Positions 1-5,973 of a stretch of 9,937 bases of DNA are shown in pieces. The DNA is from Pseudomonadota bacterium (lineage in GTDB: Bacteria; Pseudomonadota; Alphaproteobacteria; Sphingomonadales; Sphingomonadaceae). Both the position numbers and the translations under genes were made by a program. Positions within the stretch are counted from its first letter, which is position 1. Each line of letters begins with the position of its first letter. The DNA is taken from contig JAEWCK010000086.1 of assembly GCA_023390675.1 (NCBI GenBank), positions 1 to 9,937 on the forward strand, given 5' to 3'. The notes under the pieces are model-generated. The model ran no database searches. It was given only the letters and a program-made list of their open reading frames with translations, and was not told the origin of the DNA.

Positions 1-1
1 C

Positions 2-493
2 GGCGGCGGCCTCGCTCGCCTGCTGGCGGCCGATGGCGCGGTGCTGACGCTGGCTGACGTGAACGCCGATCGCGCCGCGGCGCTGGCGGCGGAGCTGGGT
101 GCGACGACCGCGCCGGCCGAATCGATCCTGGCGTGCGACGTCGATCTCGTCAGCCCCAATGCGCTGGGCGCGGTGCTGACCGAGCAGTCGATCGCGGCGC
201 TGAAGGTGAAGGTGGTCGCCGGTGGTGCGAACAACCAGCTCGCCACCCGTGCGGACGGCCGCCGCCTGCATGAGCGCGGCGTGCTGTTTGCGCCCGATTA
301 CGTCATCAACGCTGGCGGCATCATCAACGTCGGCCTGGAATATCTCGGGCAGGGTGACGAGGCCGAGGTTAAGGCGCGCATCGCCCGCATCCCGGACCGC
401 CTGGTCGAGGTGTGGGACGAGAGCGACAGCAGCGGCGATCCCGCCGCCGACGTCGCCGACCGTATTGCGCGCCGCCTGATCGGCCGCGCCTGA
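2..493 (+). CDS. Leu/Glu/Phe/Val-family amino-acid dehydrogenase, C-terminal part (5' truncated by window)
   Basis: This is the last 163 residues of an NAD-dependent oxidative deaminase, most like leucine dehydrogenase, which converts a branched-chain amino acid to its 2-oxo acid plus ammonium in the cytoplasm. The visible part is the nucleotide-binding domain. It opens on the tail of the glycine-rich dinucleotide loop (GGGLARLL), then LADVN with the acidic residue expected to hold the NAD ribose, then VAGGANNQL, the family stretch APDYVINAGGIINVGLEY, and a helical end finishing IARRLIGRA. The N-terminal substrate domain with the catalytic lysine lies upstream of the window, so substrate preference (Leu, Val or Phe) cannot be settled. 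The gene ends with TGA and is followed by a hairpin terminator, so it is probably transcribed separately from the ccm genes. I am confident of the family and less so of the exact substrate. Confidence 0.88.
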   Translation, partial: GGGLARLLAADGAVLTLADVNADRAAALAAELGATTAPAESILACDVDLVSPNALGAVLTEQSIAALKVKVVAGGANNQLATRADGRRLHERGVLFAPDYVINAGGIINVGLEYLGQGDEAEVKARIARIPDRLVEVWDESDSSGDPAADVADRIARRLIGRA

Positions 494-500
494 GGTAACG

Positions 501-533
501 GGTGGAGGCGGCCCTGGCTGCCTCCGCCGCTTT
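501..533 (+). terminator. Hairpin terminator after the dehydrogenase gene
   Basis: Eight bases after the dehydrogenase stop, GGAGGCGG (504-511) pairs with CTGCCTCC (518-525) around a six-base loop, with one G-U pair. Outward pairing can add about three more base pairs. A short GCTTT run follows the stem. The T-tract is weak, as is common in GC-rich genomes, so termination is inferred from stem strength and position. Confidence 0.5.
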
Positions 534-631
534 CCGGGCGCCGGCGTGTATAGCGACGCCCGCCAGGCCGGCCCCGGGGCGATCAGCGCGCCGGGCCGAT
601 GCGTTCAAGCAGATGACGTGCCGCCAATTTC

Positions 632-641
632 CCCATATGGG
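632..641. promoter_or_regulatory. CCCATATGGG palindrome overlapping the ccmC ribosome-binding region
   Basis: A perfect 10-base palindrome lies 9 bases upstream of the GTG start of ccmC and overlaps its only Shine-Dalgarno-like bases (GGGAAG, 639-644). It could be an operator or a small RNA hairpin affecting ccmC translation. I could not identify a convincing sigma-70 promoter in 534-650. The role is speculative; only the palindrome itself is certain. Confidence 0.3.
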
Positions 642-650
642 AAGCCCATC

Positions 651-1367
651 GTGTCTGCCCTTCACGCCCTCGCCAATCCTGCGCGCTTCCTGAAGATCGC
701 CCGGCCGCTCACGCCGGCTTTGTTCTGGACGGGCGTCGCGCTCGCCGCGATCGGCTGCTGGGCGGGGCTGACGCAGACGCCCGCGGACTATCTCCAGAAG
801 GAGACGGTGCGCATCCTCTACATCCACGTCCCCGCCGCGTGGCTGGGCATGGGCGGCTGGAGCGGTCTCGCTGTCGCGAGTCTCGTCTACCTCGTCTGGC
901 GCCATCCGCTCGCCAATCTCGCCGCGCGCGCGATCGCCCCTGCCGGCGCCACCTTCGCTGCGCTCTGCCTGATCACCGGCGCGATCTGGGGGCGCCCGAC
1001 CTGGGGGACGTGGTGGGAATGGGACGGCCGGCTGACCAGCATGCTGCTGCTCTTCTTCGTCTATATCGCCTATGTCGCGCTCGCCCGCGCGGACGGCGAG
1101 CGCGGCGGCGACGGGCGCGTGCCGGCGCTGTTCGGCGTGGCGGGGACGGTGCTGCTGCCGATCATCCATTATTCGGTGATCTGGTGGCGCACGCTGCATC
1201 AGGGCGAGAGCGTGATCCGCGGCAAGATCGATCCCTCGATGGCATGGCCGCTCTACCTCACGTTGATCGGCTTCACCTTGCTGTTCGGCGGGATCGTGCT
1301 GATGCGGATGCGCGCGCTGCTCGCCGAGGCAAAGGTCGAGGCGCGGATGCGGAGGATGGCGGCATGA
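651..1367 (+). CDS. ccmC: Haem exporter/handling protein CcmC
   Basis: CcmC is an inner-membrane protein of System I cytochrome c maturation. It presents haem in the periplasm and attaches it to CcmE. The 238-residue product has six predicted membrane segments and the family's tryptophan-rich haem motif at residues 113-125 (WGRPTWGTWWEWD). The two expected periplasmic haem-ligand histidines are H59 (in YIHVPAAW) and H183 (in TLHQGES). With the GTG start at 651 these match E. coli H60 and H184 almost exactly, which is why I prefer it to a GTG at 546 that would add 35 unconserved residues. The ribosome-binding site is weak (GGGAAG, 639-644). It is the first gene of the ccm operon in this window, and its stop overlaps the ccmD start by four bases. 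The ABC-type partners CcmA and CcmB are not adjacent. Confidence 0.95.
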   Translation: MSALHALANPARFLKIARPLTPALFWTGVALAAIGCWAGLTQTPADYLQKETVRILYIHVPAAWLGMGGWSGLAVASLVYLVWRHPLANLAARAIAPAGATFAALCLITGAIWGRPTWGTWWEWDGRLTSMLLLFFVYIAYVALARADGERGGDGRVPALFGVAGTVLLPIIHYSVIWWRTLHQGESVIRGKIDPSMAWPLYLTLIGFTLLFGGIVLMRMRALLAEAKVEARMRRMAA

Positions 1368-1495
1368 ACCACGCCGCGTTCGTCGCCGCAGCCTATGCCG
1401 TGATGCTGGTCGGCACCGGCGGGCTAGCGCTCGCCAGCTATCTCGCGATGCGCCGCGCCGAAGCGGCCGCCGCCGCGCTCAGGGACCGCGCATGA
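1364..1495 (+). CDS. ccmD: Small membrane protein CcmD
   Basis: This is a 43-residue protein with one transmembrane helix (about residues 8-27) followed by a charged, alanine-rich cytoplasmic tail containing MRRAEA, typical of CcmD. CcmD helps release haem-loaded CcmE from the CcmABC complex. The sequence is poorly conserved in this family, so the call rests on size, topology (short N-terminus, one helix, basic tail) and position between ccmC and ccmE. The start codon is preceded by a strong GGAGGA (1351-1356), 7 bases away, and overlaps the ccmC stop as ATGA. The stop in turn overlaps the ccmE start as ATGA. Confidence 0.88.
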   Translation: MNHAAFVAAAYAVMLVGTGGLALASYLAMRRAEAAAAALRDRA

Positions 1496-1926
1496 AGCCC
1501 AAGCATCAAAGGCTCGTGCTCGGCCTGCTCGCGCTCGCCGCGATCGCGGGCGCCTCCGGGCTCGCGCTTTCGGCGCTCAAGGATCAGGCCGCGTTCTTCT
1601 ACGCGCCCGGCGACGTGAAGGGGAAGCCGCTCCCGCTCGATCGCAACGTGCGCCTCGGCGGGATGGTCGAGCAGGGATCGATCCAGCGCGCGGCGGACGG
1701 CGTCTCGATCCGCTTCGTCGTCGGCGACGGCATCGCGAAGGTGCCGGTGGCGTTCCGCGGCGTGACGCCCGATCTGTTCAAGGAAGGATCGGGCGTGGTC
1801 GCCGAAGGCCGCTTCCAGCCCGATGGCAGCTTCGCCGCGGACAATCTCCTCGCCAAGCATGACGAGCGCTACATGCCGCCGCAAATGGCCGGCAACCAGC
1901 ACGTCTCGAAGTCGCTCGAGCAATGA
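1492..1926 (+). CDS. ccmE: Periplasmic haem chaperone CcmE
   Basis: CcmE binds haem covalently in the periplasm and passes it to the CcmFH ligase. The 144-residue product has an N-terminal signal anchor (basic MKPKHQR, then a hydrophobic helix to about residue 28) and a periplasmic OB-fold beta-barrel. The diagnostic haem-attachment motif is AKHDERYMPP, with the covalent ligand H123 and the supporting tyrosine Y127. This is the classical HxxxY type; the CxxxY variant is absent. The start overlaps the ccmD stop and has AGGGA just upstream. The stop overlaps the ccmF start. Length and motif spacing are normal for the family. Confidence 0.96.
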   Translation: MKPKHQRLVLGLLALAAIAGASGLALSALKDQAAFFYAPGDVKGKPLPLDRNVRLGGMVEQGSIQRAADGVSIRFVVGDGIAKVPVAFRGVTPDLFKEGSGVVAEGRFQPDGSFAADNLLAKHDERYMPPQMAGNQHVSKSLEQ

Positions 1927-3845
1927 TCGCCGAAGCCGGGCTGGCCGCGCTCTGGCTCGCGGCGGCGTTCGCGCTGGTCCAGCTGGCGCTGGCGGTTGGC
2001 GCGGCGCGGACAGGCTCCGGCGAGCTGCTGACCGGCGTGCGCAAGATCGCATTGGTTCAGGGCCTGCTCGCGCTCACGGCCTTCGCGCTGCTGATCGCAT
2101 TGTTCGTCACCTCGGACATGTCGGTGCTGCTCGTCGCCGAGAACAGCCATTCGGAGAAGCCGCTCCTCTACAAGATCGCCGGCGCCTGGGGGAATCACGA
2201 GGGCTCGATGCTCCTCTGGGTCACCGTCCTCGCGATCGCGGGCGCGGGCGTGGCGCTCTTCGAAAAGCGCCTCGCTGCCGCCACGCTCGCCGCCACCCTC
2301 GGCGCGCAGGCGGCGATCGGGCTCGGCTTTTACGCCTTCCTCGCCTTCGCCTCGAACCCGTTCACTCGGCTCAATCCGCCCGCGCCGGAGGGGCAGGGGC
2401 TCAACCCGCTCCTCCAGGACCCCGGCCTCGCCTTCCACCCGCCGACGCTCTACCTCGGCTATGTCGGGCTCTCGATCGCGTTCAGCTTCGCGGTCGGCGC
2501 GCTGGTGAAGCGCGACGTCGGCTCCGCTTTCGCGCGCGCGATGCGGCCCTGGGTGCTCGCGGCATGGATCATGCTGACGATCGGCATCACGGCGGGCAGC
2601 TATTGGGCCTATTACGAATTGGGTTGGGGCGGCTGGTGGTTCTGGGACCCGGTCGAGAACGCCTCGCTGATGCCGTGGCTCGCCGCGACCGCCTTGCTCC
2701 ACTCGGTCACCGTGCTCGCCACCCGCGACGGCCTGCGCGCCTGGACGCTGATGCTTGCGGTGGTCGCCTTCTCGATGTCGATGATCGGCACCTTCCTCGT
2801 CCGCTCGGGGATTTTGATCAGCGTCCACGCCTTCGCGGTCGATCCCACGCGCGGCACGTTCATCCTCGCCTTACTCGGGCTCTATATCGGCGGCGCGCTC
2901 GCGCTGTTCGGCGCGCGCGTCGGCACGGTGACGCAGGGCTCGACCTTCAACCTCGTCAGCCGCGAAGGCGGGCTCGTCCTCAACAATCTGCTGCTCTCGG
3001 TGGTCCTCGGAATCGTCTTCATCGGCACGCTCTATCCGCTCGTCGCGCAGGCGATGGGGGTCCAGCTCTCGATCGGCGCGCCCTTCTTCAACAAGGCGGC
3101 GGTGCCGGTAGCGCTCGCGCTCGTCGCCGCGGCGGCGGCCGGCCCGCTGCTCAAGTGGCGGCGCGACGACTGGCGCGTCGTCGGCGCCAAGCTGCTGATC
3201 CCGCTCCTCGTCGCCGCGACTGCGTTCGTGATGGCGTTTCTGATGGCGGGCGGCGCGCATCTCGTCCCCGCGCTCGGCATCGCCTTCGCCGCCGGCCTCG
3301 CCGTCGCGAGCGTGATCCCGCTGGTCCGTCGCAACCTGCGCCGCACACCGCTTCACATCTTCGGCATGGTCGTCGCGCATCTCGGCATCGCCGTGAGCAT
3401 CTTCGGCATGGCGTCGGACAGTGCGTTCAAGCTTGAGCGGCTCGCGGCGATCAAGGTCGGCGAGAAGGTCGCGGTCGGCCCGTTCGCGGTCACGCTCGCC
3501 GAGGTCCGCCCGACGGTCGGCCCCAATTGGTCGGCGCTCGAGGCGCGGCTCAAGGTCTCGCGCGGGAGCGGCGCGCCGTTCGAGCTGTGGCCCCAGCAGC
3601 GCTTCTTCGCCGATCCGCCGACCAACACCAGCGAAGCCGCGATCAGCACCATGGCCGATGGCCAGCTCTACACCGTGCTCGGCCAAGGCGACGAGCAGGG
3701 CCGCTGGCAGCTCCGCTTGTGGTGGAAGCCCTTCGTCACCTTCATCTGGCTCGGCGGCGCGCTGATCGCATTGGGCGGCGCGCTGGCGCTGCTCGGCCGC
3801 GTGCGCCGCGCGAAACGCGACGCCGAGGTGGAGGAGGAGGCATGA
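1923..3845 (+). CDS. ccmF: Haem lyase subunit CcmF
   Basis: CcmF is the large integral membrane component that, with CcmH and CcmI, joins haem to apocytochrome c in the periplasm. The product is 640 residues, normal for the family, with many membrane helices. The WWD haem motif is at residues 235-246 (WGGWWFWDPVEN). The four conserved histidines are H172 (FHPPTLYLGY), H260 (ALLHS), H302 (SVHAF) and H486 (VVAHLG), matching the E. coli set H173, H261, H303 and H491. A large periplasmic domain spans about residues 500-600 (including FFADPPTNTSE), followed by a last helix and a charged tail. The ribosome-binding site is weak, and the 4-base overlap with ccmE suggests translational coupling. I am very sure of this assignment. 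Confidence 0.98.
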   Translation: MIAEAGLAALWLAAAFALVQLALAVGAARTGSGELLTGVRKIALVQGLLALTAFALLIALFVTSDMSVLLVAENSHSEKPLLYKIAGAWGNHEGSMLLWVTVLAIAGAGVALFEKRLAAATLAATLGAQAAIGLGFYAFLAFASNPFTRLNPPAPEGQGLNPLLQDPGLAFHPPTLYLGYVGLSIAFSFAVGALVKRDVGSAFARAMRPWVLAAWIMLTIGITAGSYWAYYELGWGGWWFWDPVENASLMPWLAATALLHSVTVLATRDGLRAWTLMLAVVAFSMSMIGTFLVRSGILISVHAFAVDPTRGTFILALLGLYIGGALALFGARVGTVTQGSTFNLVSREGGLVLNNLLLSVVLGIVFIGTLYPLVAQAMGVQLSIGAPFFNKAAVPVALALVAAAAAGPLLKWRRDDWRVVGAKLLIPLLVAATAFVMAFLMAGGAHLVPALGIAFAAGLAVASVIPLVRRNLRRTPLHIFGMVVAHLGIAVSIFGMASDSAFKLERLAAIKVGEKVAVGPFAVTLAEVRPTVGPNWSALEARLKVSRGSGAPFELWPQQRFFADPPTNTSEAAISTMADGQLYTVLGQGDEQGRWQLRLWWKPFVTFIWLGGALIALGGALALLGRVRRAKRDAEVEEEA

Positions 3846-4366
3846 AGCGCCTGCTCATCTGGCTTCCGCTCGCGGTGTTTGCGGCCGTGCTCTGGCTGAT
3901 CGCCTTCGGCCAGTTCAAGCCGGCCGACCGGATCGTCCGCTCGGCGATGGTCGGCAAGCCGGTGCCCGCGATCGCGCTTCCCGCGCTGGTTCCGGGCAAG
4001 CCCGGCATCGAAGGCGGGTTCGGCGCCGGCAAGCCACGGCTGATCAACGTCTTCGCGACGTGGTGCATCCCGTGCATCGCCGAGGCGCAGGAGCTGATGA
4101 AATTGAAGCGGGCGGGCGTCGAGATCGACGGCGTCGCGACTGCCGATTCGGCCGACGCGATGCAGGCCTTCCTCGCCCAGAACGGCGATCCCTTCGCGCG
4201 GATCGGCGACGATCGCGAGCGCAAGGTCCAGTTCGCGTTGGGCTCGGCGGGCGTGCCCGAGACCTTCGTCGTGGATGCCCGCGGCGTGATCGTCGACCAG
4301 CATATCGGCGCCGTTCGCGGCGACGACGTGCCCGGGCTGCTGCGCAAGCTGGAGGCGGCGAAGTGA
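3842..4366 (+). CDS. ccmG: Thiol:disulfide oxidoreductase CcmG/DsbE
   Basis: CcmG is a membrane-anchored periplasmic thioredoxin that keeps the haem-binding cysteines of apocytochrome c (and CcmH) reduced. The 174-residue product has an N-terminal membrane anchor (about residues 4-22) and a thioredoxin fold. The active site is ATWCIPCIAE, with cysteines C75 and C78. The family cis-proline loop is AGVPETFVVD (P139). FVVDARGVI follows, as in other DsbE proteins. The start has a strong GGAGGAGG (about 3830-3840) and overlaps the ccmF stop. The electron source, a CcdA or DsbD protein, is not in the window. Confidence 0.95.
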   Translation: MKRLLIWLPLAVFAAVLWLIAFGQFKPADRIVRSAMVGKPVPAIALPALVPGKPGIEGGFGAGKPRLINVFATWCIPCIAEAQELMKLKRAGVEIDGVATADSADAMQAFLAQNGDPFARIGDDRERKVQFALGSAGVPETFVVDARGVIVDQHIGAVRGDDVPGLLRKLEAAK

Positions 4367-4845
4367 GGTCGCCTTATTCCCTCCGCCGTCACCCCGGCGA
4401 ACGCCGGGCCCCAGAGCCACGGGCGAGCCGTCTGCGACTCTGGATCCCGGCTTTCGCCGGGTTGACGATGTTGATGGCGACCGCCCACGCCGATTCCGCG
4501 CGCCCCCCCGAGCCGCTCGCCTACACCCAGCTCGCCGACCCCGCGAAGGAAGCCCGCGCCAGGGCGCTGATGGAGACGTTGCGCTGCCTCGTCTGCCAGG
4601 GCCAGTCGATCGCCGATTCGGACGCCGAGATGGCCGGCGACATGCGCGCGCTCGTCCGCCAGCGGATCCAGGCGGGCGAATCCCCCGATCGGGTTCGCGC
4701 GTGGCTCGTCCAGCGCTACGGCGATTATGTCACCTACGATCCGCCGCTCAGCTGGGTCACCGCGCCGCTCTGGATCGCGCCGATCGTGCTGCTGATCGCC
4801 GGCCTGTTCCTCGCCCGCCGGCTGTTCCGGAGGGAGGCGGCATGA
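4363..4845 (+). CDS. ccmH: Apocytochrome reductase/haem-lyase subunit CcmH, with a palindromic repeat coding for its signal peptide
   Basis: CcmH is a periplasmic, membrane-tethered redox protein that acts on apocytochrome c beside CcmF and CcmG. From the GTG at 4363 the product is 160 residues. The redox motif LRCLVCQGQSIADSDA carries C75 and C78, followed by the helical domain (RYGDYVTYDPPLSW) and one membrane helix at about 134-150 ending in RRLFRREAA. The GTG start fits three facts: GGAGG lies 7 bases upstream (4351-4355), it overlaps the ccmG stop as GTGA like every other junction here, and the first in-frame ATG (4468) would leave only eight residues before the AHA-DS cleavage site. With the GTG start, residues 9-35 are encoded by an 81-base palindromic repeat, giving a long signal peptide cleaved at about residue 43. 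The CcmH call is firm; the start is likely but unproven. Confidence 0.93.
   Translation: MRSPYSLRRHPGERRAPEPRASRLRLWIPAFAGLTMLMATAHADSARPPEPLAYTQLADPAKEARARALMETLRCLVCQGQSIADSDAEMAGDMRALVRQRIQAGESPDRVRAWLVQRYGDYVTYDPPLSWVTAPLWIAPIVLLIAGLFLARRLFRREAA
4387..4467. repeat. 81-bp palindromic repeat element inside ccmH
   Basis: Two 30-base arms (4387-4416 and 4438-4467) are inverted copies of each other with 26 of 30 positions matching, around a 21-base loop. The arms have the CGTCACCCCGGCG...CCAGAG and CTCTGGATCCCGGC...TGACG pattern. Translated, this gives the PGERRAPEP and LWIPAFAG strings often seen as spurious peptides in alphaproteobacterial and sphingomonad annotations. The element is exactly 27 codons and begins on a codon boundary of ccmH, so it adds residues without shifting the frame. 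In mRNA it should fold into a strong hairpin 24 bases after the start codon. Its mobility mechanism is unknown to me. Confidence 0.85.
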
Positions 4846-5522
4846 TGGGCTGGGTCATGCTCGCAGGGATCGCGCTGGTCGCGGCAATCGTGCTGTGGCT
4901 CACCGGCTTTCCGCGCCGGATGTGGACCGTCGCAGCGACTGCGCTGATGCTCGGCGCGGCGGGCTATGCGTGGCAGGGGAGCCCCGGGCTCGCCGGCCAC
5001 CCCGTCGGCGCCGGCGAGAAGCACGGCGAAGTCGATCAGGCGCTCGTCGATTTGCGCGACGCGATGTTCGGCAAATACGGCACCTGGGCCTGGACCTATG
5101 GCAACATGGCCGACGGGATGACGCGTGCGGGCAAGCTCAGGACCGCGGTCGAGGTGTGGGAAGGCGGAGTGCGCAACAAGCCCGACGATGCCGCGCTGTG
5201 GACCGGCCTCGGCTTCGCGCTGTTCCAGCACGATCGCCAGATCTCGCCTGCCTCCAGATTCGCCTTCGAAAAGGCGATTGCGCTCTATCCGACGCATCCG
5301 GGGCCGTATTTCTTCTACGGGCTGGCGCAGGCGAGCCTGGGCAAGCTGCAGGAAGCCCGCGCCAATTGGGTCAAGGCGATCGAGCTGACGCCCGAGAAAG
5401 CGAGCTACCGCAACATTCTGCTGATGCAGGCGATCCAGCTCGAGCTGGCGATCCGCCAGCAGGCGGGGCAGGGGGCGGCAGGGGAGCGGCAGCGTGATCC
5501 TGCGGCTACCCCCGCCCGCTAG
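4842..5522 (+). CDS. ccmI: Short TPR cytochrome c biogenesis factor, CcmI-like
   Basis: The 226-residue product has two N-terminal membrane helices (about 4-21 and 28-46) joined by a very short basic loop (FPRRMW), then a periplasmic tetratricopeptide region at about 65-185 (motifs WTYGNMADGMTRAGKLRTA, AALWTGLGFALFQH and PGPYFFYGLAQASLGKLQEA) and a low-complexity tail. Its place directly after ccmH, with an ATGA overlap and AGGGAGG upstream, makes it the CcmI/CycH equivalent. CcmI binds the C-terminus of apocytochrome c and delivers it to CcmFH. Canonical CcmI proteins are roughly 400 residues, with a longer cytoplasmic loop and an extra C-terminal domain; both are missing here. ATG codons at 4842 and 4845 are both possible. 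I am confident of the TPR and biogenesis call and less so of full functional equivalence. Confidence 0.85.
   Translation: MMGWVMLAGIALVAAIVLWLTGFPRRMWTVAATALMLGAAGYAWQGSPGLAGHPVGAGEKHGEVDQALVDLRDAMFGKYGTWAWTYGNMADGMTRAGKLRTAVEVWEGGVRNKPDDAALWTGLGFALFQHDRQISPASRFAFEKAIALYPTHPGPYFFYGLAQASLGKLQEARANWVKAIELTPEKASYRNILLMQAIQLELAIRQQAGQGAAGERQRDPAATPAR
5494..5518. repeat. Direct repeat, copy 1 (3' end of ccmI)
   Basis: GTGAT, then TGCGGCTA, then a C run and GCCCG, overlapping the last codons of ccmI. The same string with small gaps occurs at 5642-5671. The two copies flank the palindromic repeat between the convergent genes. Confidence 0.5.
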
Positions 5523-5546
5523 GACGTCGGCCGCACCATCCACGCT

Positions 5547-5634
5547 CGTCACCTGAACTCGTTTCAGGGTCCAAATTTCCACCAACGAGACCGTTCGAAG
5601 GATGGTTGGATGCTGAAACAAGTTCAGCATGACG
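5547..5634. repeat. 88-bp palindromic repeat between convergent ccmI and the DUF3072 gene
   Basis: The left arm (5547-5573, CGTCACCTGAACTCGTTTCA...) is an imperfect inverse of the right arm (5607-5634, TGGATGCTGAAACAAGTTCA...), with a loop of about 33 bases. It has the CTGAAACAAGTTCAGCATGACG signature of a second widespread sphingomonad-type intergenic repeat, whose translations give LKQVQHD- and LNLFQHP-like strings. It differs from the element in ccmH. Lying between two convergent 3' ends, it could act as a bidirectional RNA hairpin limiting read-through, but there is no T-tract. The left arm appears to lack one C compared with the usual CACCCTGAAC form, as I remember it. Confidence 0.75.
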
Positions 5635-5641
5635 GGTCGTG

Positions 5642-5671
5642 GTGATTATTTGCGGCTACACCCCCCGCCCG
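5642..5671. repeat. Direct repeat, copy 2 (3' end of the DUF3072 gene)
   Basis: GTGAT, then TGCGGCTAC, A, a C run and GCCCG. It matches 5494-5518 apart from small gaps, and it overlaps the stop and last codons of the minus-strand gene. Confidence 0.5.
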
Positions 5672-5874
5672 GTCTTCTCCTGCAGCGCATCGATCCGCTT
5701 CGAAGCCTCCGCCTTGCTCAGCGTCTCGTCGAACCCCTCATGCGCCTCCTCGCTCAGCGTCTTGAGGTAGCTCGCCTGCGCGCCGGTCATAGGCTCGTCG
5801 CCGGTCGTCCAATCGTCGGGGTCCTTCTCGGCGTTGGAGAAGGGTTCGGCCTTGGGGTTGGCATGCTCCGCCAT
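5656..5874 (-). CDS. DUF3072 family small protein
   Basis: This is a 72-residue, strongly acidic, soluble protein with no signal peptide or membrane segment. It shows the features I associate with DUF3072: DPDDWTTGDEPMTGAQ at residues 18-33, then SYLKTL, and a C-terminal KAEASKRIDALQEKTGRG. No biochemical function is established for the family as far as I know. The ATG at 5874 is preceded by GAGGA (5882-5886 on the plus strand), 7 bases away. About 30 bases further up is a GGAAC-N17-CGTT promoter of the EcfG general-stress type, so the gene is probably induced in stress or stationary phase. It is convergent with ccmI and has its own transcript. Confidence 0.8.
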   Translation of the reverse strand: MAEHANPKAEPFSNAEKDPDDWTTGDEPMTGAQASYLKTLSEEAHEGFDETLSKAEASKRIDALQEKTGRGV

Positions 5875-5906
5875 CGCATTGTCCTCGCTAAGGAATTTGC
5901 GGGATC

Positions 5907-5932
5907 AACGCGGGATGTTCTTTTTATGTTCC
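5907..5932 (-). promoter_or_regulatory. EcfG-type general stress sigma factor promoter of the DUF3072 gene
   Basis: On the minus strand GGAAC (5928-5932) is followed by exactly 17 bases and then CGTT (5907-5910). This is the alphaproteobacterial EcfG consensus GGAAC-N16/17-CGTT with no mismatch. Transcription would begin near 5900, leaving a leader of about 25 bases that contains the GAGGA ribosome-binding site and leads straight to the ATG at 5874. The spacing is what a functional promoter needs. Confidence 0.68.
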
Positions 5933-5973
5933 AATGTAGGAAATCGCCGGCTAGGCTGGAGCCGATACGAGTC

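Noticed and set aside
546..650. Upstream GTG start for ccmC giving 35 extra residues
   Set aside because: The added residues show no family similarity, and the start at 651 places H59 and H183 at the expected positions.
369..1199. Minus-strand frame opposite the dehydrogenase end and ccmC, and similar long antisense frames opposite ccmF (1869-2828, 2871-3686) and kup (8349-9587)
   Set aside because: All have arginine- and acid-rich, motif-free translations and lie opposite well-recognised genes, so they are codon-bias shadows.
5460..5490. G-rich stretch near the end of ccmI as a possible G-quadruplex
   Set aside because: Only three runs of three or more G are close together. It codes for a glycine- and glutamine-rich tail and fits ordinary base composition.
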